A stretch of 64,000 nucleotides of DNA from an uncultured Lacinutrix sp. (GCF_947500605.1 NZ_CANMSJ010000005.1:1-64000), one strand, 5' to 3'. Counted from the first letter of the stretch, positions 17,051-25,504 are shown. Notes: generated by a model from the letters alone, not told the origin. A program made the numbers and translations.

Positions 17051-17668
17051 ATGGAATTCTCTTCAAAACTTTTAGAAAATGCAGTTAACGAAATCTCTCA
17101 ATTACCTGGTATTGGTAAGCGTACGGCTTTGCGTTTGGCATTACATTTACTAAAACAACCTAAGGAACAAACGCTAAATTTGTCTAATGCATTATCGCAT
17201 ATGCGAGAAGATTTAAAATTCTGTAAATCGTGTCATAATATTAGTGACGTCGAGTTATGCGAAATCTGCTCAAATCCGTTAAGGAAAGACGATATTATTT
17301 GTGTGGTTGAAGATATTCGAGATGTTATGGCGATAGAAAACACAGCATCTCATAAAGGATTATATCACGTTTTAGGCGGAAAAATTAATCCTATAGAAGG
17401 TATTGGACCTCACGATTTAAATATTGTAAGTCTTGTCGAAAAAGTAAGAGCAGGAAATGTAAAAGAACTCATTTTTGCATTGAGTCCAACTATGGAAGGC
17501 GACACAACTAATTTCTATATTTTTAAACAACTTAGCGGTTTAGAAGTTGAGACCTCTACAATTGCTAGAGGAATTTCGGTTGGCGATGAATTAGAGTATG
17601 CCGATGAAATTACACTCGGCCGCAGTATATTAAACCGTATTCCGTTTGAAGCTTCATTAAAATACTAA
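17051..17668 (+). CDS. recR: Recombination protein RecR
   Basis: RecR acts with RecF and RecO to load RecA on gapped DNA. The 205-residue sequence has the helix-hairpin-helix near residues 15-32 ([18 protein letters not shown]). The zinc site is Cys58, Cys61, Cys70 and Cys73 (FCKSCHNI and LCEICSN). The Toprim domain starts near 82 ([14 protein letters not shown]). The C-terminal segment has [19 protein letters not shown]. The glycosyltransferase gene starts right after the stop codon, so the two are probably co-transcribed. Confidence 0.97.
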   Translation: MEFSSKLLENAVNEISQLPGIGKRTALRLALHLLKQPKEQTLNLSNALSHMREDLKFCKSCHNISDVELCEICSNPLRKDDIICVVEDIRDVMAIENTASHKGLYHVLGGKINPIEGIGPHDLNIVSLVEKVRAGNVKELIFALSPTMEGDTTNFYIFKQLSGLEVETSTIARGISVGDELEYADEITLGRSILNRIPFEASLKY

Positions 17669-18772
17669 TTGCATTTGCAACTTTCAGTAATCATATTAAA
17701 CTACAACGTACACTACTTTTTACAGTTGTGCTTGCAAAGCGTGGAAGCTGCTGTTCAAGGATTAAATGCCGAAATTATTGTAATAGACAACAACTCTCAA
17801 GATAGTAGTTGTGCAATGGTAAAAGAGCAATTTCCAAATGTAAAACTTATAGAAAATAAAGAAAACTCAGGTTTTTCTAAAGGAAATAATATTGGCGTTA
17901 AACATGCCAAAGGCGAATACCTTTGCATACTAAACCCAGATACTGTTGTTGCAGAAGATACTTTTAAAACACTTTTGGCTTTCGCCGAAAAACAAAAGAA
18001 TCTCGGAATTGTTGGTTGTAAATTAATTGATGGCAATGGTAAGTATCTACCAGAAAGCAAACGTAATGTTCCTGTAACCAAAATTGCAATTAATAAAGCA
18101 TTAGGGAATTCTAAACACTATTACGCAAACCATTTAAAAGAAAACGAAATTGGTAAAGTAGATGTGTTTGTTGGAGCTTTTATGTTATTAAAACGTAGTG
18201 TTTATAGCGAGGTTAAAGGTTTCGATGAAGATTACTTTATGTATGGTGAAGACATAGATTTAAGTTATAAAATAAAAAAAGCAGGATATCAAAGTTTCTA
18301 TTTTGGAGAAACTTCTGTAATACATTACAAAGGAGAAAGCACATTAAAAGATAAAACCTATGCGAAGCGTTTTTATGGCGCCATGCAAATTTTTTATAAA
18401 AAGCATTTTAAAAGCAATCTGGTTTTCGATGCTTTGGTATTCTTCGGAATACAATCTGCAAAATTATTTGAAAGTAAAGTTTCAGCAGAGAGACTAAACT
18501 TCGAAGATTATACTTTGATTTCGAAGACTAACAATAAAGCATTAGCAAATAAATTACAAAAACCTGTAACATTCGCTTCTAATACTACCGAAGTGAAAAG
18601 TAATACTCAAATTATTTTCGATGCTAATTATATTAGTTTTCAGGAGATTATCCAGCAAATGGAAGCTTCAGAAAAAAATAAAAATTTATCATTTAAAATA
18701 CTTCCAAAAAGTGCTAATTTTATACTCGGAAGTAATTCCTCTAAAAGTAGAGGAGAAGTGATACACTTTTAA
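17669..18772 (+). CDS. Family 2 glycosyltransferase
   Basis: This cytoplasmic GT-A fold enzyme transfers a sugar from a nucleotide donor, probably in surface polysaccharide synthesis. Key stretches are LSVIILNYNVHYFLQLCLQS at the N-terminus, IVIDNNSQDSS, the DxD-like LNPDT near residue 90, and YGEDIDLSYKIKKAGY near 190. No ATG is available: TTG at 17669, touching the recR stop, or TTG at 17675 (giving MQLSVIILNYN) must start it. The last 90 residues have no recognisable domain. Neighbourhood with recR is common in Flavobacteriaceae, to my recollection. Confidence 0.9.
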   Translation: MHLQLSVIILNYNVHYFLQLCLQSVEAAVQGLNAEIIVIDNNSQDSSCAMVKEQFPNVKLIENKENSGFSKGNNIGVKHAKGEYLCILNPDTVVAEDTFKTLLAFAEKQKNLGIVGCKLIDGNGKYLPESKRNVPVTKIAINKALGNSKHYYANHLKENEIGKVDVFVGAFMLLKRSVYSEVKGFDEDYFMYGEDIDLSYKIKKAGYQSFYFGETSVIHYKGESTLKDKTYAKRFYGAMQIFYKKHFKSNLVFDALVFFGIQSAKLFESKVSAERLNFEDYTLISKTNNKALANKLQKPVTFASNTTEVKSNTQIIFDANYISFQEIIQQMEASEKNKNLSFKILPKSANFILGSNSSKSRGEVIHF

Positions 18773-18841
18773 GTATCAGAGCATTACAGAATTAGAGTTT
18801 AAAATTATATTGAATAATCAGATAAATCGACTATTTTTTAG

Positions 18842-18849
18842 TAATTTTG
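18842..18849 (+). promoter_or_regulatory. Putative -7 box (TAATTTTG) of the E2 gene
   Basis: TAATTTTG fits TAnnTTTG and lies 37 bases upstream of the E2 start codon. No good TTTG is present at the right distance upstream, so the assignment rests on one box only. Confidence 0.45.
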
Positions 18850-18886
18850 CACTCTGAAAATACAAAAAGACACATTTTTTATTAAT

Positions 18887-20203
18887 ATGGCAAGATTTGA
18901 ACTAAAATTACCGAAAATGGGAGAAAGCGTTGCAGAGGCAACGATTACTTCATGGTTAAAAGAGGTTGGTGACACTATAGAACAAGATGAAGCAATCTTA
19001 GAAATTGCAACAGATAAAGTAGATAGCGAAGTACCTAGTGAAGTAGATGGCGTTTTAGTTGAAGTGCTATTTAATGTGGATGATGTTGTGCAAGTTGGGC
19101 AAACGATAGCTATTATCGAAACAGAAGGAGAAGGTAATGCTTCTGCTCAAGCACCAAAAACACAAGAAGTTGTAGAAGAAAAAGCAGCTCCTGCAGTTGC
19201 TGAGGTTGCACAAACAGTTGTTGCAGCTAAAGAGTCTGCAGCACCAATTAGTTCTAATGGAGAGCGTTTTTACTCACCGTTAGTAAAAAATATGGCTAAA
19301 GCCGAAGGTATAGCGCAAGCTGAACTAGATGCTATTCCAGGTTCTGGAAAAGATAGTCGTGTTACCAAAGCAGATATGCAAGAGTATTTAAAAACTAGAG
19401 GTTCTCAACCAGCGAAAGCAGTTGCAGCTCCAGTAACTCAAGCGCCAGCAAAAGCAGCAGCAAAACAAGTAGCAGCTCCAGTGGTATCTGCAGGAGGAGA
19501 TGAAATTATAGAAATGACTAGAATGGGCAAGTTAATTGCACATCATATGGTTGAAAGTGTACAGAAAAGTGCACACGTACAGAGTTTTATAGAAGCAGAT
19601 GTTACAAATATCTGGAATTGGAGAAAGAAAGTAAAGAACGATTTTATGAAGCGTGAAGGCGAAAACCTTACGTTTACACCAATCTTTATGGAAGCTATTG
19701 CAAAAGCATTACGCGATTTCCCAATGATGAATATCTCTCTTCAAGGTGATACTATTATTAAGAAGAAAAATATTAATCTTGGTATGGCTGCCGCATTAGG
19801 TAACGGTGATTTAATTGTGCCTGTTATTAAAAATGCAGATCAACTTAATTTAGTTGGCATGACAAAAGCAGTAAACGATTTAGCATCTAGAGCAAGAGAT
19901 AATAAATTAAAGCCAGACGATATACAAGGTGGTACTTATACAGTAACTAACGTTGGTACTTTTGGTAGTATTATGGGAACACCAATTATTAATCAGCCAC
20001 AAGTTGGAATATTAGCTTTAGGAGCAATACGTAAAGTGCCTGCAGTTATAGAAACTCCAGATGGTGATTTTATTGGTATCCGTTACAAAATGTTCTTATC
20101 GCATTCTTACGACCATCGTGTTGTAAATGGTGCACTTGGTGGACAATTTGTTAAAGCTGTAAAAGATTATTTAGAAGCTTGGGATTCTAATCGCGAGATT
20201 TAA
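18887..20203 (+). CDS. Dihydrolipoamide acyltransferase (E2) of a 2-oxo acid dehydrogenase complex
   Basis: E2 forms the core of a 2-oxo acid dehydrogenase complex and passes an acyl group from lipoate to CoA. The lipoyl domain has the attachment Lys44 in ATDKVDSEVP. An Ala/Pro/Val-rich linker leads to a peripheral-subunit-binding domain near 130-172 (YSPLVKNMAKAEGI, SRVTKADMQEYL). After a second linker the catalytic domain ends near HSYDHRVVNGALGG, with catalytic His410. Position 414 is Asn where the family motif HxxxDG has Asp. No E1 or E3 gene is nearby, so pyruvate, branched-chain or 2-oxoglutarate specificity is open; a branched-chain or generalist role is my guess. Confidence 0.9.
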   Translation: MARFELKLPKMGESVAEATITSWLKEVGDTIEQDEAILEIATDKVDSEVPSEVDGVLVEVLFNVDDVVQVGQTIAIIETEGEGNASAQAPKTQEVVEEKAAPAVAEVAQTVVAAKESAAPISSNGERFYSPLVKNMAKAEGIAQAELDAIPGSGKDSRVTKADMQEYLKTRGSQPAKAVAAPVTQAPAKAAAKQVAAPVVSAGGDEIIEMTRMGKLIAHHMVESVQKSAHVQSFIEADVTNIWNWRKKVKNDFMKREGENLTFTPIFMEAIAKALRDFPMMNISLQGDTIIKKKNINLGMAAALGNGDLIVPVIKNADQLNLVGMTKAVNDLASRARDNKLKPDDIQGGTYTVTNVGTFGSIMGTPIINQPQVGILALGAIRKVPAVIETPDGDFIGIRYKMFLSHSYDHRVVNGALGGQFVKAVKDYLEAWDSNREI

Positions 20204-20209
20204 CAAATA

Positions 20210-20230
20210 ATTCCTTTGAAAAAAGGAATC
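20210..20230 (+). repeat. Small palindrome just after the E2 stop
   Basis: ATTCCTTTGAAAAAAGGAAT is identical to the sequence after fabH at 10574-10594 and again lies a few bases past the stop codon. Confidence 0.6.
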
Positions 20231-20269
20231 TTATATAAGTTTCTTCAAATTATAAAATTTTTGAAAAGC

Positions 20270-20301
20270 AAAAAGCACAGTTTTAAAACTGTGCTTTTTT
20301 T
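20270..20301. terminator. Bidirectional terminator between the E2 and T9SS genes
   Basis: AAAAAGCACAGTTT / AAACTGTGCTTTTT is a long perfect stem with T runs on both strands, placed between two convergent genes. A near copy lies at 21349-21379 on the other side of the secreted-protein gene. Confidence 0.85.
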
Positions 20302-20467
20302 ATGTTTATGTTTTAGGAGGTTTTCGTTTAACGTTGTTGTATGAAAAGTAGCAGATTTATTTGCGATAATTTTCCGTAAAAAACAAAGATAGCAGAAAAG
20401 AAATAAACTTTAAGTTTAGTTCTTAACTGCTATTTTTTATATGCTTTGTTATCAAACGTTATTATTA

Positions 20468-21214
20468 TTATTCCTTTAAAAATTTCAATGTATTTCCATT
20501 CTCAAATCTTAAGAAATATAATCCATTTGGAAAGTTGCTTATATCAATCTTTTCGTCATTTATTATGTTACCTTCAACAACTTCTTTTCCCAACGTGTTT
20601 AAAATACTATATTTTTCAATTTTTTCTAAATTAGAAATAACAATAAAATCGCTGGAAGGATTTGGAAATAATCGTATGTTTTTATTTTTAACAAAATCAT
20701 CTAAGGATAGAGTGAAATTTAAAATTGAAACTTCAAAAATAAAATTAATTGTAGAATATTCGACGCCATCTTGAAAAGCGCTTCCACCAGTATAACCACC
20801 ACTATAATCAGCTAAAACATCTATAGCGTTATCAACAGTAAACTCAAAAGTATACTGATTGTTTTGTGTTAAAGCTAAAGTATTAGTAATGTTAATTCTA
20901 ATTGGATCTCCAATATTATTTATTGTGATTGAAGGGTGTGATTCTGTGTAAATAGGTGTGCCTCCAACAGAATTTCCACTATACACATTGAGGGTTCCAG
21001 CAGAAATGGTACCTGTTTCATTTGAAACAAGTTGAACATATTCTAGATCTCCATCGCATTCAGCAATAAAACCTTGTCCCCAAAGAAAGGAATCTGCAGT
21101 AACATTATCTCCATTACCAACATCGCTTATTTGACATTGAGATATAGCTACTTGTGATAAAAATAAAATACTTATTATTACATAGATTTTGATTGTTTTG
21201 TAAAGTTGTTTCAT
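20468..21214 (-). CDS. Secreted protein with T9SS type A sorting domain
   Basis: The 248-residue protein starts with a signal peptide (YVIISILFLSQVAISQC). The middle is an unrecognised beta-rich domain with FLWGQGFIAECDGDLEYVQL, which resembles domains that follow a GQSFTA-like motif in flavobacterial secreted proteins. The last 75 residues are a T9SS sorting domain (IRLFPNPSSDFIVISNL, GLYFLRFENG, ending KFLKE). It should be exported across the outer membrane by the type IX system. The function is unknown. Near-identical terminators lie on both sides of the gene. Confidence 0.85.
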   Translation of the reverse strand: MKQLYKTIKIYVIISILFLSQVAISQCQISDVGNGDNVTADSFLWGQGFIAECDGDLEYVQLVSNETGTISAGTLNVYSGNSVGGTPIYTESHPSITINNIGDPIRINITNTLALTQNNQYTFEFTVDNAIDVLADYSGGYTGGSAFQDGVEYSTINFIFEVSILNFTLSLDDFVKNKNIRLFPNPSSDFIVISNLEKIEKYSILNTLGKEVVEGNIINDEKIDISNFPNGLYFLRFENGNTLKFLKE

Positions 21215-21257
21215 AGTTTAAATTATAATTATTATTTGGTTTTAATGTTTGCTAATG

Positions 21258-21334
21258 TTTCGTTGATATAAAATCATTTCAATGTTTATATCATACGTTA
21301 AACGAAGTTCGACTATTTTTTTAGAAAGTCAAGC
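21258..21334. repeat. Dispersed inverted-repeat element, copy B
   Basis: TTTCGTTGATATAAAATC, then CAATGTTTATATCA, then ACGTTAAACGAAGTTCGACT match copy A at 7177-7255 with few changes, including the AAAGTCAAG tail. The element lies upstream of the T9SS protein gene and downstream of the acetyltransferase gene. Confidence 0.7.
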
Positions 21335-21348
21335 CTTTATAAAACACA

Positions 21349-21379
21349 AAAAGCACAGTATTAAAACTGTACTTTTTTA
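21349..21379 (-). terminator. Terminator of the acetyltransferase gene
   Basis: AAAAAGCACAGTATTAAAAC followed by TGTACTTTTTTA forms a stem closely matching the one at 20270-20301, about 25 bases past the acetyltransferase stop on the minus strand. Confidence 0.75.
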
Positions 21380-21402
21380 TATGTTTAAAGAGATATGTAT
21401 TC

Positions 21403-22002
21403 TTAATAAACTAAAAACTCTGGAAAAATTTCATCTTTTAAAGCCTGCCATTCGTCTTTTATTATACTGTAATAAATATCGGTTCTGCTGTCTCCACTTG
21501 GTGCGACGTTATTGTTTCTAAAAACACCTTCTTTTTGCGCTCCTAATTTTTCTACTGCTCTTTGCGCTTTTATATTTTTACTATCGACGCAAAATTGTAT
21601 TCTTTTAAAACCAATAGTTTCGAACCCAAATTGCAATAATTCATGCTTAGCAGCCTTGTTTAATCCGGTACCTTGAAAATCTGTTCCAAACCAAGTCCAA
21701 CCAATTTCACATTTTTTGTTTGCAGCATCTACGTTACCGTATCTTGTACAGCCTGCAACTTTATTAGTTTCTTTATCGATAATTAAAAAAGGATAACAAA
21801 TACGATTGTTTTTGTCCTTAATTGTTTTTGCGATATAGTTTTTTAAACCTTGTTCGTTGTTTATGTTCGATCCCATAAACTTCCAAATTTCTCTATCGAA
21901 AATGATGTCTTTAAGCTCTTCGTTTCTTTCATCGGTAAAAGGAAGAAGTAAGACTCTGTCGTTTTCAAGTTGAATATTTGATTTTAGAATTTTTATTTTC
22001 AT
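21403..22002 (-). CDS. GNAT family N-acetyltransferase (RimJ/RimL-like)
   Basis: The 199-residue protein has the RimJ/RimL layout: an N-terminal strand LENDRVLLLPFTDERNEEL, the motif GCTRYGNVDAANKKCEIGWTW, the acetyl-CoA-binding segment FQGTGLNKAAKHELLQFGF, and the end motif RIQFCVDSKNIKAQRAVEKL. Such enzymes acetylate amino groups of proteins or small molecules, sometimes antibiotics. The acceptor cannot be predicted. A dispersed repeat fragment lies upstream. Confidence 0.88.
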   Translation of the reverse strand: MKIKILKSNIQLENDRVLLLPFTDERNEELKDIIFDREIWKFMGSNINNEQGLKNYIAKTIKDKNNRICYPFLIIDKETNKVAGCTRYGNVDAANKKCEIGWTWFGTDFQGTGLNKAAKHELLQFGFETIGFKRIQFCVDSKNIKAQRAVEKLGAQKEGVFRNNNVAPSGDSRTDIYYSIIKDEWQALKDEIFPEFLVY

Positions 22003-22046
22003 GTCTTAAAACTATTGTCAGTGTTTTTATTCCCGAAATTTCGAGA

Positions 22047-22086
22047 TTAAACGAAGGTCGGCTATTTTTTTTCGGTAAAGTGAGTC
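22047..22086. repeat. Dispersed repeat tail fragment
   Basis: ATTAAACGAAGGTCGGCTAT followed by a T run and GGTAAAGTGAG resembles the right end of the elements at 7177-7255 and 21258-21334. The left arm is missing; a different small palindrome (CCCGAAATTTCGAGA) stands in its place. Confidence 0.5.
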
Positions 22087-22137
22087 TTGTTTAAATATCT
22101 AAACTAAACGTTTCACTATTATTTAATAAATATAAAA

Positions 22138-22857
22138 TTATGGATTTGTAGACCATAATGCTACACTTTTAAGCATAGCTCTTCTTGGTAATTTTAAACC
22201 TGCAACTACAACTTCTGCAAAATCTTCTGGTTGTAAAACGCTGTCTTGAGAGTCTTTATCTGCAATTCCTAATTCTACAGACATATCCGATGCTATTGTG
22301 CTTGGTGTTAATGTGCAAACTCTAATATTGTTTTTACGTACTTCTTTCATTAAAGATTCCGACATACCAATTACTGCAAATTTAGATGCAGAATAAGCAG
22401 ATGTGCTAGCGTTACCATTTAATCCAGCAGTAGAAGATACGTTAATAATATCACCTTCATTTTTCTCTATTAAATAAGGTAAAACCTCTTTAGTTACATA
22501 ATACATTCCCATAAGATTAGTTTGTATTATTTGGCTCCATTGCTTAACATCCATATCGTTAAATGTACCAAAGGCAGCAATTCCGGCATTATTTACTAAA
22601 ATATCTATAGTGCCAAATGTGTCTATAATGCTTTTTATAGCGGTTTTAACTTCGTCATAATTACCAACATCAAAAACAGAATAGATTGCATTAACTCCTA
22701 ATGCTTCTAGTTCTAAAACTGTTTCTTTTAAAACGCTTTCATTTCTTCCTGTTATGGCTACATCAATGCCTTCTTTTGCAAAAGCAATGGCAGTAGCTTT
22801 TCCTAAACCTCTTCCACCTCCAGTAATTATTGCTTTTTTGTTTTTTAAATCTTTCAT
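22138..22857 (-). CDS. Short-chain dehydrogenase/reductase (3-ketoacyl-ACP reductase-like)
   Basis: The 239-residue SDR has the cofactor loop ITGGGRGLGKATA near residue 10, the NNAG motif near 90, and the catalytic Ser-Tyr-Lys set in INVSSTAGLNG and SAYSASKFAVIG. The basic residue in TGRNES suggests NADPH. The closest named relatives are 3-oxoacyl-ACP reductase-like enzymes; with no fatty-acid genes nearby the substrate is open. Confidence 0.9.
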   Translation of the reverse strand: MKDLKNKKAIITGGGRGLGKATAIAFAKEGIDVAITGRNESVLKETVLELEALGVNAIYSVFDVGNYDEVKTAIKSIIDTFGTIDILVNNAGIAAFGTFNDMDVKQWSQIIQTNLMGMYYVTKEVLPYLIEKNEGDIINVSSTAGLNGNASTSAYSASKFAVIGMSESLMKEVRKNNIRVCTLTPSTIASDMSVELGIADKDSQDSVLQPEDFAEVVVAGLKLPRRAMLKSVALWSTNP

Positions 22858-22916
22858 TATATTAATTTTCTATTTTAGAATGTAGTTTTTCCTGTAAATT
22901 GGTTTTTAGATTAAGC

Positions 22917-23555
22917 TTAATTAAAAGCCTTTCGCAAAGCTGCAATAAAATCTTCAACACTTTCAATATTATTAAAAACTTCTTTTTCCACTTTTAAAAG
23001 CGGAATACGGTTTTCGAAACGGTTCTTTTTATCTGCTTGAAATTCTTTAATTATTTTTAGGTAAGTTGTACTGTCTGTATCAATATTGTATTCGGTAAAA
23101 GCAATTTTGTTATCATCTAAAATGCGTTTCGTGTCTGGGCATATTGCGCAGTCGTCTTTAGTAAAAAGAGTTACTTTTTTGTCTTTAATGGCACGGTCTA
23201 GTTTAAAATCGAAACCTTCAAAATCTTTTTTAACATCTAAAGCGTAAGCAACTTCATTAACAACAAAAACAGTATCGTAGTTGCCTTCTTTTCCGGCTAA
23301 TTGAATAAGTGTCATTATTTTTATTTTACTATTAGCTGCAATGTTTCTAATAATAGGTCGGTTACTGCTACGTCTAAAATCTTTAGTGTCTACTTTTAAA
23401 AACACATCGTAAGAAATAGAATCTGTATTGGTAACGTAAAGTGTTGTGCGTTTTCCTTTTTTTTCTTCGGAAAGCTTAACGTATTTATGGTCGTTTTGAG
23501 CAAAACTGTTTAGTGTAAGTAGTAAGAAGGCTATTGCAGTAAGGTATGTCTTCAT
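22917..23555 (-). CDS. Exported thioredoxin/glutaredoxin-fold protein
   Basis: The chosen start gives a clean signal peptide (MKTYLTAIAFLLLTLNSFAQ); an upstream in-frame ATG at 23594 would only add 13 hydrophobic residues. The mature part starts with a beta-rich region and ends with a glutaredoxin-like domain, KKVTLFTKDDCAICPDTKRI, with Cys136-Ala-Ile-Cys139. It then has a cis-proline-type segment, ENRIPLLKVEK. A periplasmic thiol redox role is likely; the partner is unknown. Confidence 0.8.
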   Translation of the reverse strand: MKTYLTAIAFLLLTLNSFAQNDHKYVKLSEEKKGKRTTLYVTNTDSISYDVFLKVDTKDFRRSSNRPIIRNIAANSKIKIMTLIQLAGKEGNYDTVFVVNEVAYALDVKKDFEGFDFKLDRAIKDKKVTLFTKDDCAICPDTKRILDDNKIAFTEYNIDTDSTTYLKIIKEFQADKKNRFENRIPLLKVEKEVFNNIESVEDFIAALRKAFN

Positions 23556-23595
23556 ATTTATAATTGATATCAAAGTAAAAATAACATAATACATT

Positions 23596-23603
23596 TATAT
23601 TTG
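23596..23603 (+). promoter_or_regulatory. Putative -7 box (TATATTTG) of the exonuclease gene
   Basis: TATATTTG fits TAnnTTTG and lies 40 bases upstream of the start codon of the exonuclease gene, in the gap between divergent genes. No clear -33 box is seen. Confidence 0.5.
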
Positions 23604-23643
23604 CATAAATCGTACCAAGTTTTGGTGCAAAACTAACAATTAC

Positions 23644-24417
23644 ATGGAATTAAATCTCACAAAACCAATTTGCTTTTTCGATTTAGAAACAACAGGAATT
23701 AATATTTCTAAAGATAGAATTGTTGAAATCTCTATTTTAAAGGTTTTTCCAAACGGAAATAAAGAAAGTAAAACCTGGTTAGTAAACCCAGAAATGCCAA
23801 TTCCTGCAGAAGTTTCCCTTATTCATGGTGTAACCGATGAGCGTGTGGCTAACGAGCCAACATTTAAGGAACTTGCAAAAGAGATTAGTATAATGACTAA
23901 AGAATGTGATTTGGCAGGATTTAATTCTAATCGTTTCGATATTCCTTTATTAGCTGAAGAAATGCTTCGTGCAGAAATGGATTTTGATATGAAAGGAAGA
24001 GTGGCTGTAGATGTGCAAACTATTTTTCATAAAATGGAAAAGCGAACACTTGGTGCTGCTTACAAATTTTATTGTGATAAAAGTTTAGAAAATGCGCACA
24101 CAGCTGAAGCAGACACATTGGCAACATACGAAGTGTTAAAAGCACAATTAGACCGTTACGAAGATTTAGAAAACGATACTAAGTTTTTAGCAGAGTTTAG
24201 TGTACATAAAAAGTTTGCTGATTTTGCAGGTTTTATTAATTTTAACGAAGATGGAGAAGAGTGTTTCTCTTTTGGGAAGCATAAAAACAAAAAAGTATTA
24301 GACGTTTTAGATAAAGAACCAGGTTACTTTGGTTGGCTTTTAAATGCCGATTTCCCTTTGTATACTAAAAAGGTGTTGACAGCTATTAAGTTAAGAGCTT
24401 TTAATAATAAGATTTAA
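23644..24417 (+). CDS. DnaQ-like 3'-5' exonuclease (DEDDh)
   Basis: The 257-residue protein has an N-terminal RNase T/DnaQ exonuclease domain. Catalytic residues are visible: Asp13 and Glu15 in FFDLETTGI, Asp in SNRFDIPLL, and His and Asp in HTAEADTLATY. The C-terminal 60 residues (CFSFGKHKNKKVLDVL, GYFGWLL) resemble the small domain found at the end of exodeoxyribonuclease X-like proteins. It probably trims single-stranded DNA ends in repair or proofreading. It is not fused to a polymerase. Confidence 0.9.
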   Translation: MELNLTKPICFFDLETTGINISKDRIVEISILKVFPNGNKESKTWLVNPEMPIPAEVSLIHGVTDERVANEPTFKELAKEISIMTKECDLAGFNSNRFDIPLLAEEMLRAEMDFDMKGRVAVDVQTIFHKMEKRTLGAAYKFYCDKSLENAHTAEADTLATYEVLKAQLDRYEDLENDTKFLAEFSVHKKFADFAGFINFNEDGEECFSFGKHKNKKVLDVLDKEPGYFGWLLNADFPLYTKKVLTAIKLRAFNNKI

Positions 24418-24420
24418 AAA

Positions 24421-24530
24421 AAAGAAAAGAGAGAATAGATCTAAGAAACAAGACTTTATTCTTCTAATAATTATAATTCACAAGAGTAAAAGTCTTGTTT
24501 CTTACAGCGAAGCGATCTTTTTTCTTTATT
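24421..24530. repeat. Long inverted repeat between exonuclease and FAH genes
   Basis: TAAGAAACAAGACTTTA (24442-24458) pairs over 17 bases with TAAAAGTCTTGTTTCTTA (24487-24504), leaving one bulged A. Weaker outer pairing of AAAGAAAAGA with TCTTTTTTCTTTA extends the stem. A run of A follows, so plus-strand termination is doubtful. A regulatory RNA structure before the next operon or a palindromic repeat are both possible. Confidence 0.65.
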
Positions 24531-24540
24531 CTAAAAAAAA

Positions 24541-25152
24541 ATGAAACTAATCTGCATAGGTAGAAATTACACAGATCATATTAAGGAGTTGGAAAACGAA
24601 AAGCCAACAGATCCTGTTGTGTTTTTAAAACCAGACACGGCTATTTTATTAAAAAAACAACCTTTTTTTATACCAGAATTCTCTAACGATGTGCATCACG
24701 AAGTAGAGGTTTTGGTGAAAATAAATCGTGTAGGAAAATATATAGATAAAAAATTCGCACATAAATATTATAGTGAAATAGGACTTGGAATCGATTTTAC
24801 AGCACGCGATTTACAAGCGCAATTAAAAGCTAAAGGATTACCTTGGGAAAAAGCAAAAGCCTTTGATGGCGCAGCAGTAATAGGTAATTGGTTGCCAAAA
24901 GAAGACTTTAAAGATTTAAACAATTTAGATTTTAGCCTAAAAAAGAACGAAGAGGTTGTGCAACAAGGAAATACAGGTCTCATGCTGTGGAAAATTGACG
25001 AAATCATAGAATATGTCTCGAAATATTTTACTTTAAAGATTGGAGATGTTATATTTACGGGAACTCCAGCTGGAGTTGGTAAGGTAATTGCCAATGATAA
25101 ATTAAAAGGATACATAGAAGATAAGCAGTTGTTTTCTATAACAGTAAAATAA
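24541..25152 (+). CDS. Fumarylacetoacetate hydrolase family protein
   Basis: The 203-residue single-domain FAH protein starts with CIGRNYTDHIKELENEKP. Its metal-site acidic residues lie in HHEVEVLVKINRVGKYI, GIDFTARDLQAQLK follows, and GDVIFTGTPAGVGKV is near the end. Family members hydrolyse or decarboxylate 2-keto or acylpyruvate compounds; housekeeping members can be oxaloacetate decarboxylases or tautomerases. The next gene starts on the base after its stop codon, so translation may be coupled. Confidence 0.92.
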   Translation: MKLICIGRNYTDHIKELENEKPTDPVVFLKPDTAILLKKQPFFIPEFSNDVHHEVEVLVKINRVGKYIDKKFAHKYYSEIGLGIDFTARDLQAQLKAKGLPWEKAKAFDGAAVIGNWLPKEDFKDLNNLDFSLKKNEEVVQQGNTGLMLWKIDEIIEYVSKYFTLKIGDVIFTGTPAGVGKVIANDKLKGYIEDKQLFSITVK

Positions 25153-25494
25153 ATGGAAGAAAACTACAAACTACATAGATTAAGAGAGCTAGCAGATAAC
25201 GACGAAGAGTTTATCTTGGCTTTAGCAGAAACTTTTTTAGAAGAAGTTCCTGCAGATGCTAAAGTCTTAAAAGAAGCTGTCGAAAATGATAACTTTCTTC
25301 AAACCTACCAAACAGCACATAAAATGAAACCTACGGTCGATGTTTTCGAATTAGGTGTTCTAGATAAATTAATTGTTGTCCAAGATTGGGGGAAATTTGA
25401 AAAAGCAAACGAAGATGTTTCTGCGCAATTAAAAGACGTTTTAGAGGCAGTAGAAAATGCTGCAAACGAAATCAAGTCAGATTTTAATTTATAA
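25153..25494 (+). CDS. Hpt domain phosphotransfer protein
   Basis: The 113-residue all-helical protein matches a histidine phosphotransfer domain: FILALAETFLEEVP, then TYQTAHKMKPTVDVFEL, where His56 with Lys57 and Lys59 is the phospho-acceptor motif. The usual AHKLKG is AHKMKP here, which keeps the His and Lys. It could relay phosphate between hybrid kinases and response regulators. None is adjacent; the hybrid kinase at 59330-61510 is a candidate partner by function only. It starts immediately after the FAH stop. Confidence 0.82.
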   Translation: MEENYKLHRLRELADNDEEFILALAETFLEEVPADAKVLKEAVENDNFLQTYQTAHKMKPTVDVFELGVLDKLIVVQDWGKFEKANEDVSAQLKDVLEAVENAANEIKSDFNL

Positions 25495-25504
25495 TATATA
25501 ATTC

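Noticed and set aside
23556-23594. Upstream ATG for the thioredoxin-fold protein
   Set aside because: The added 13 residues precede a complete signal peptide that begins at the inner Met.
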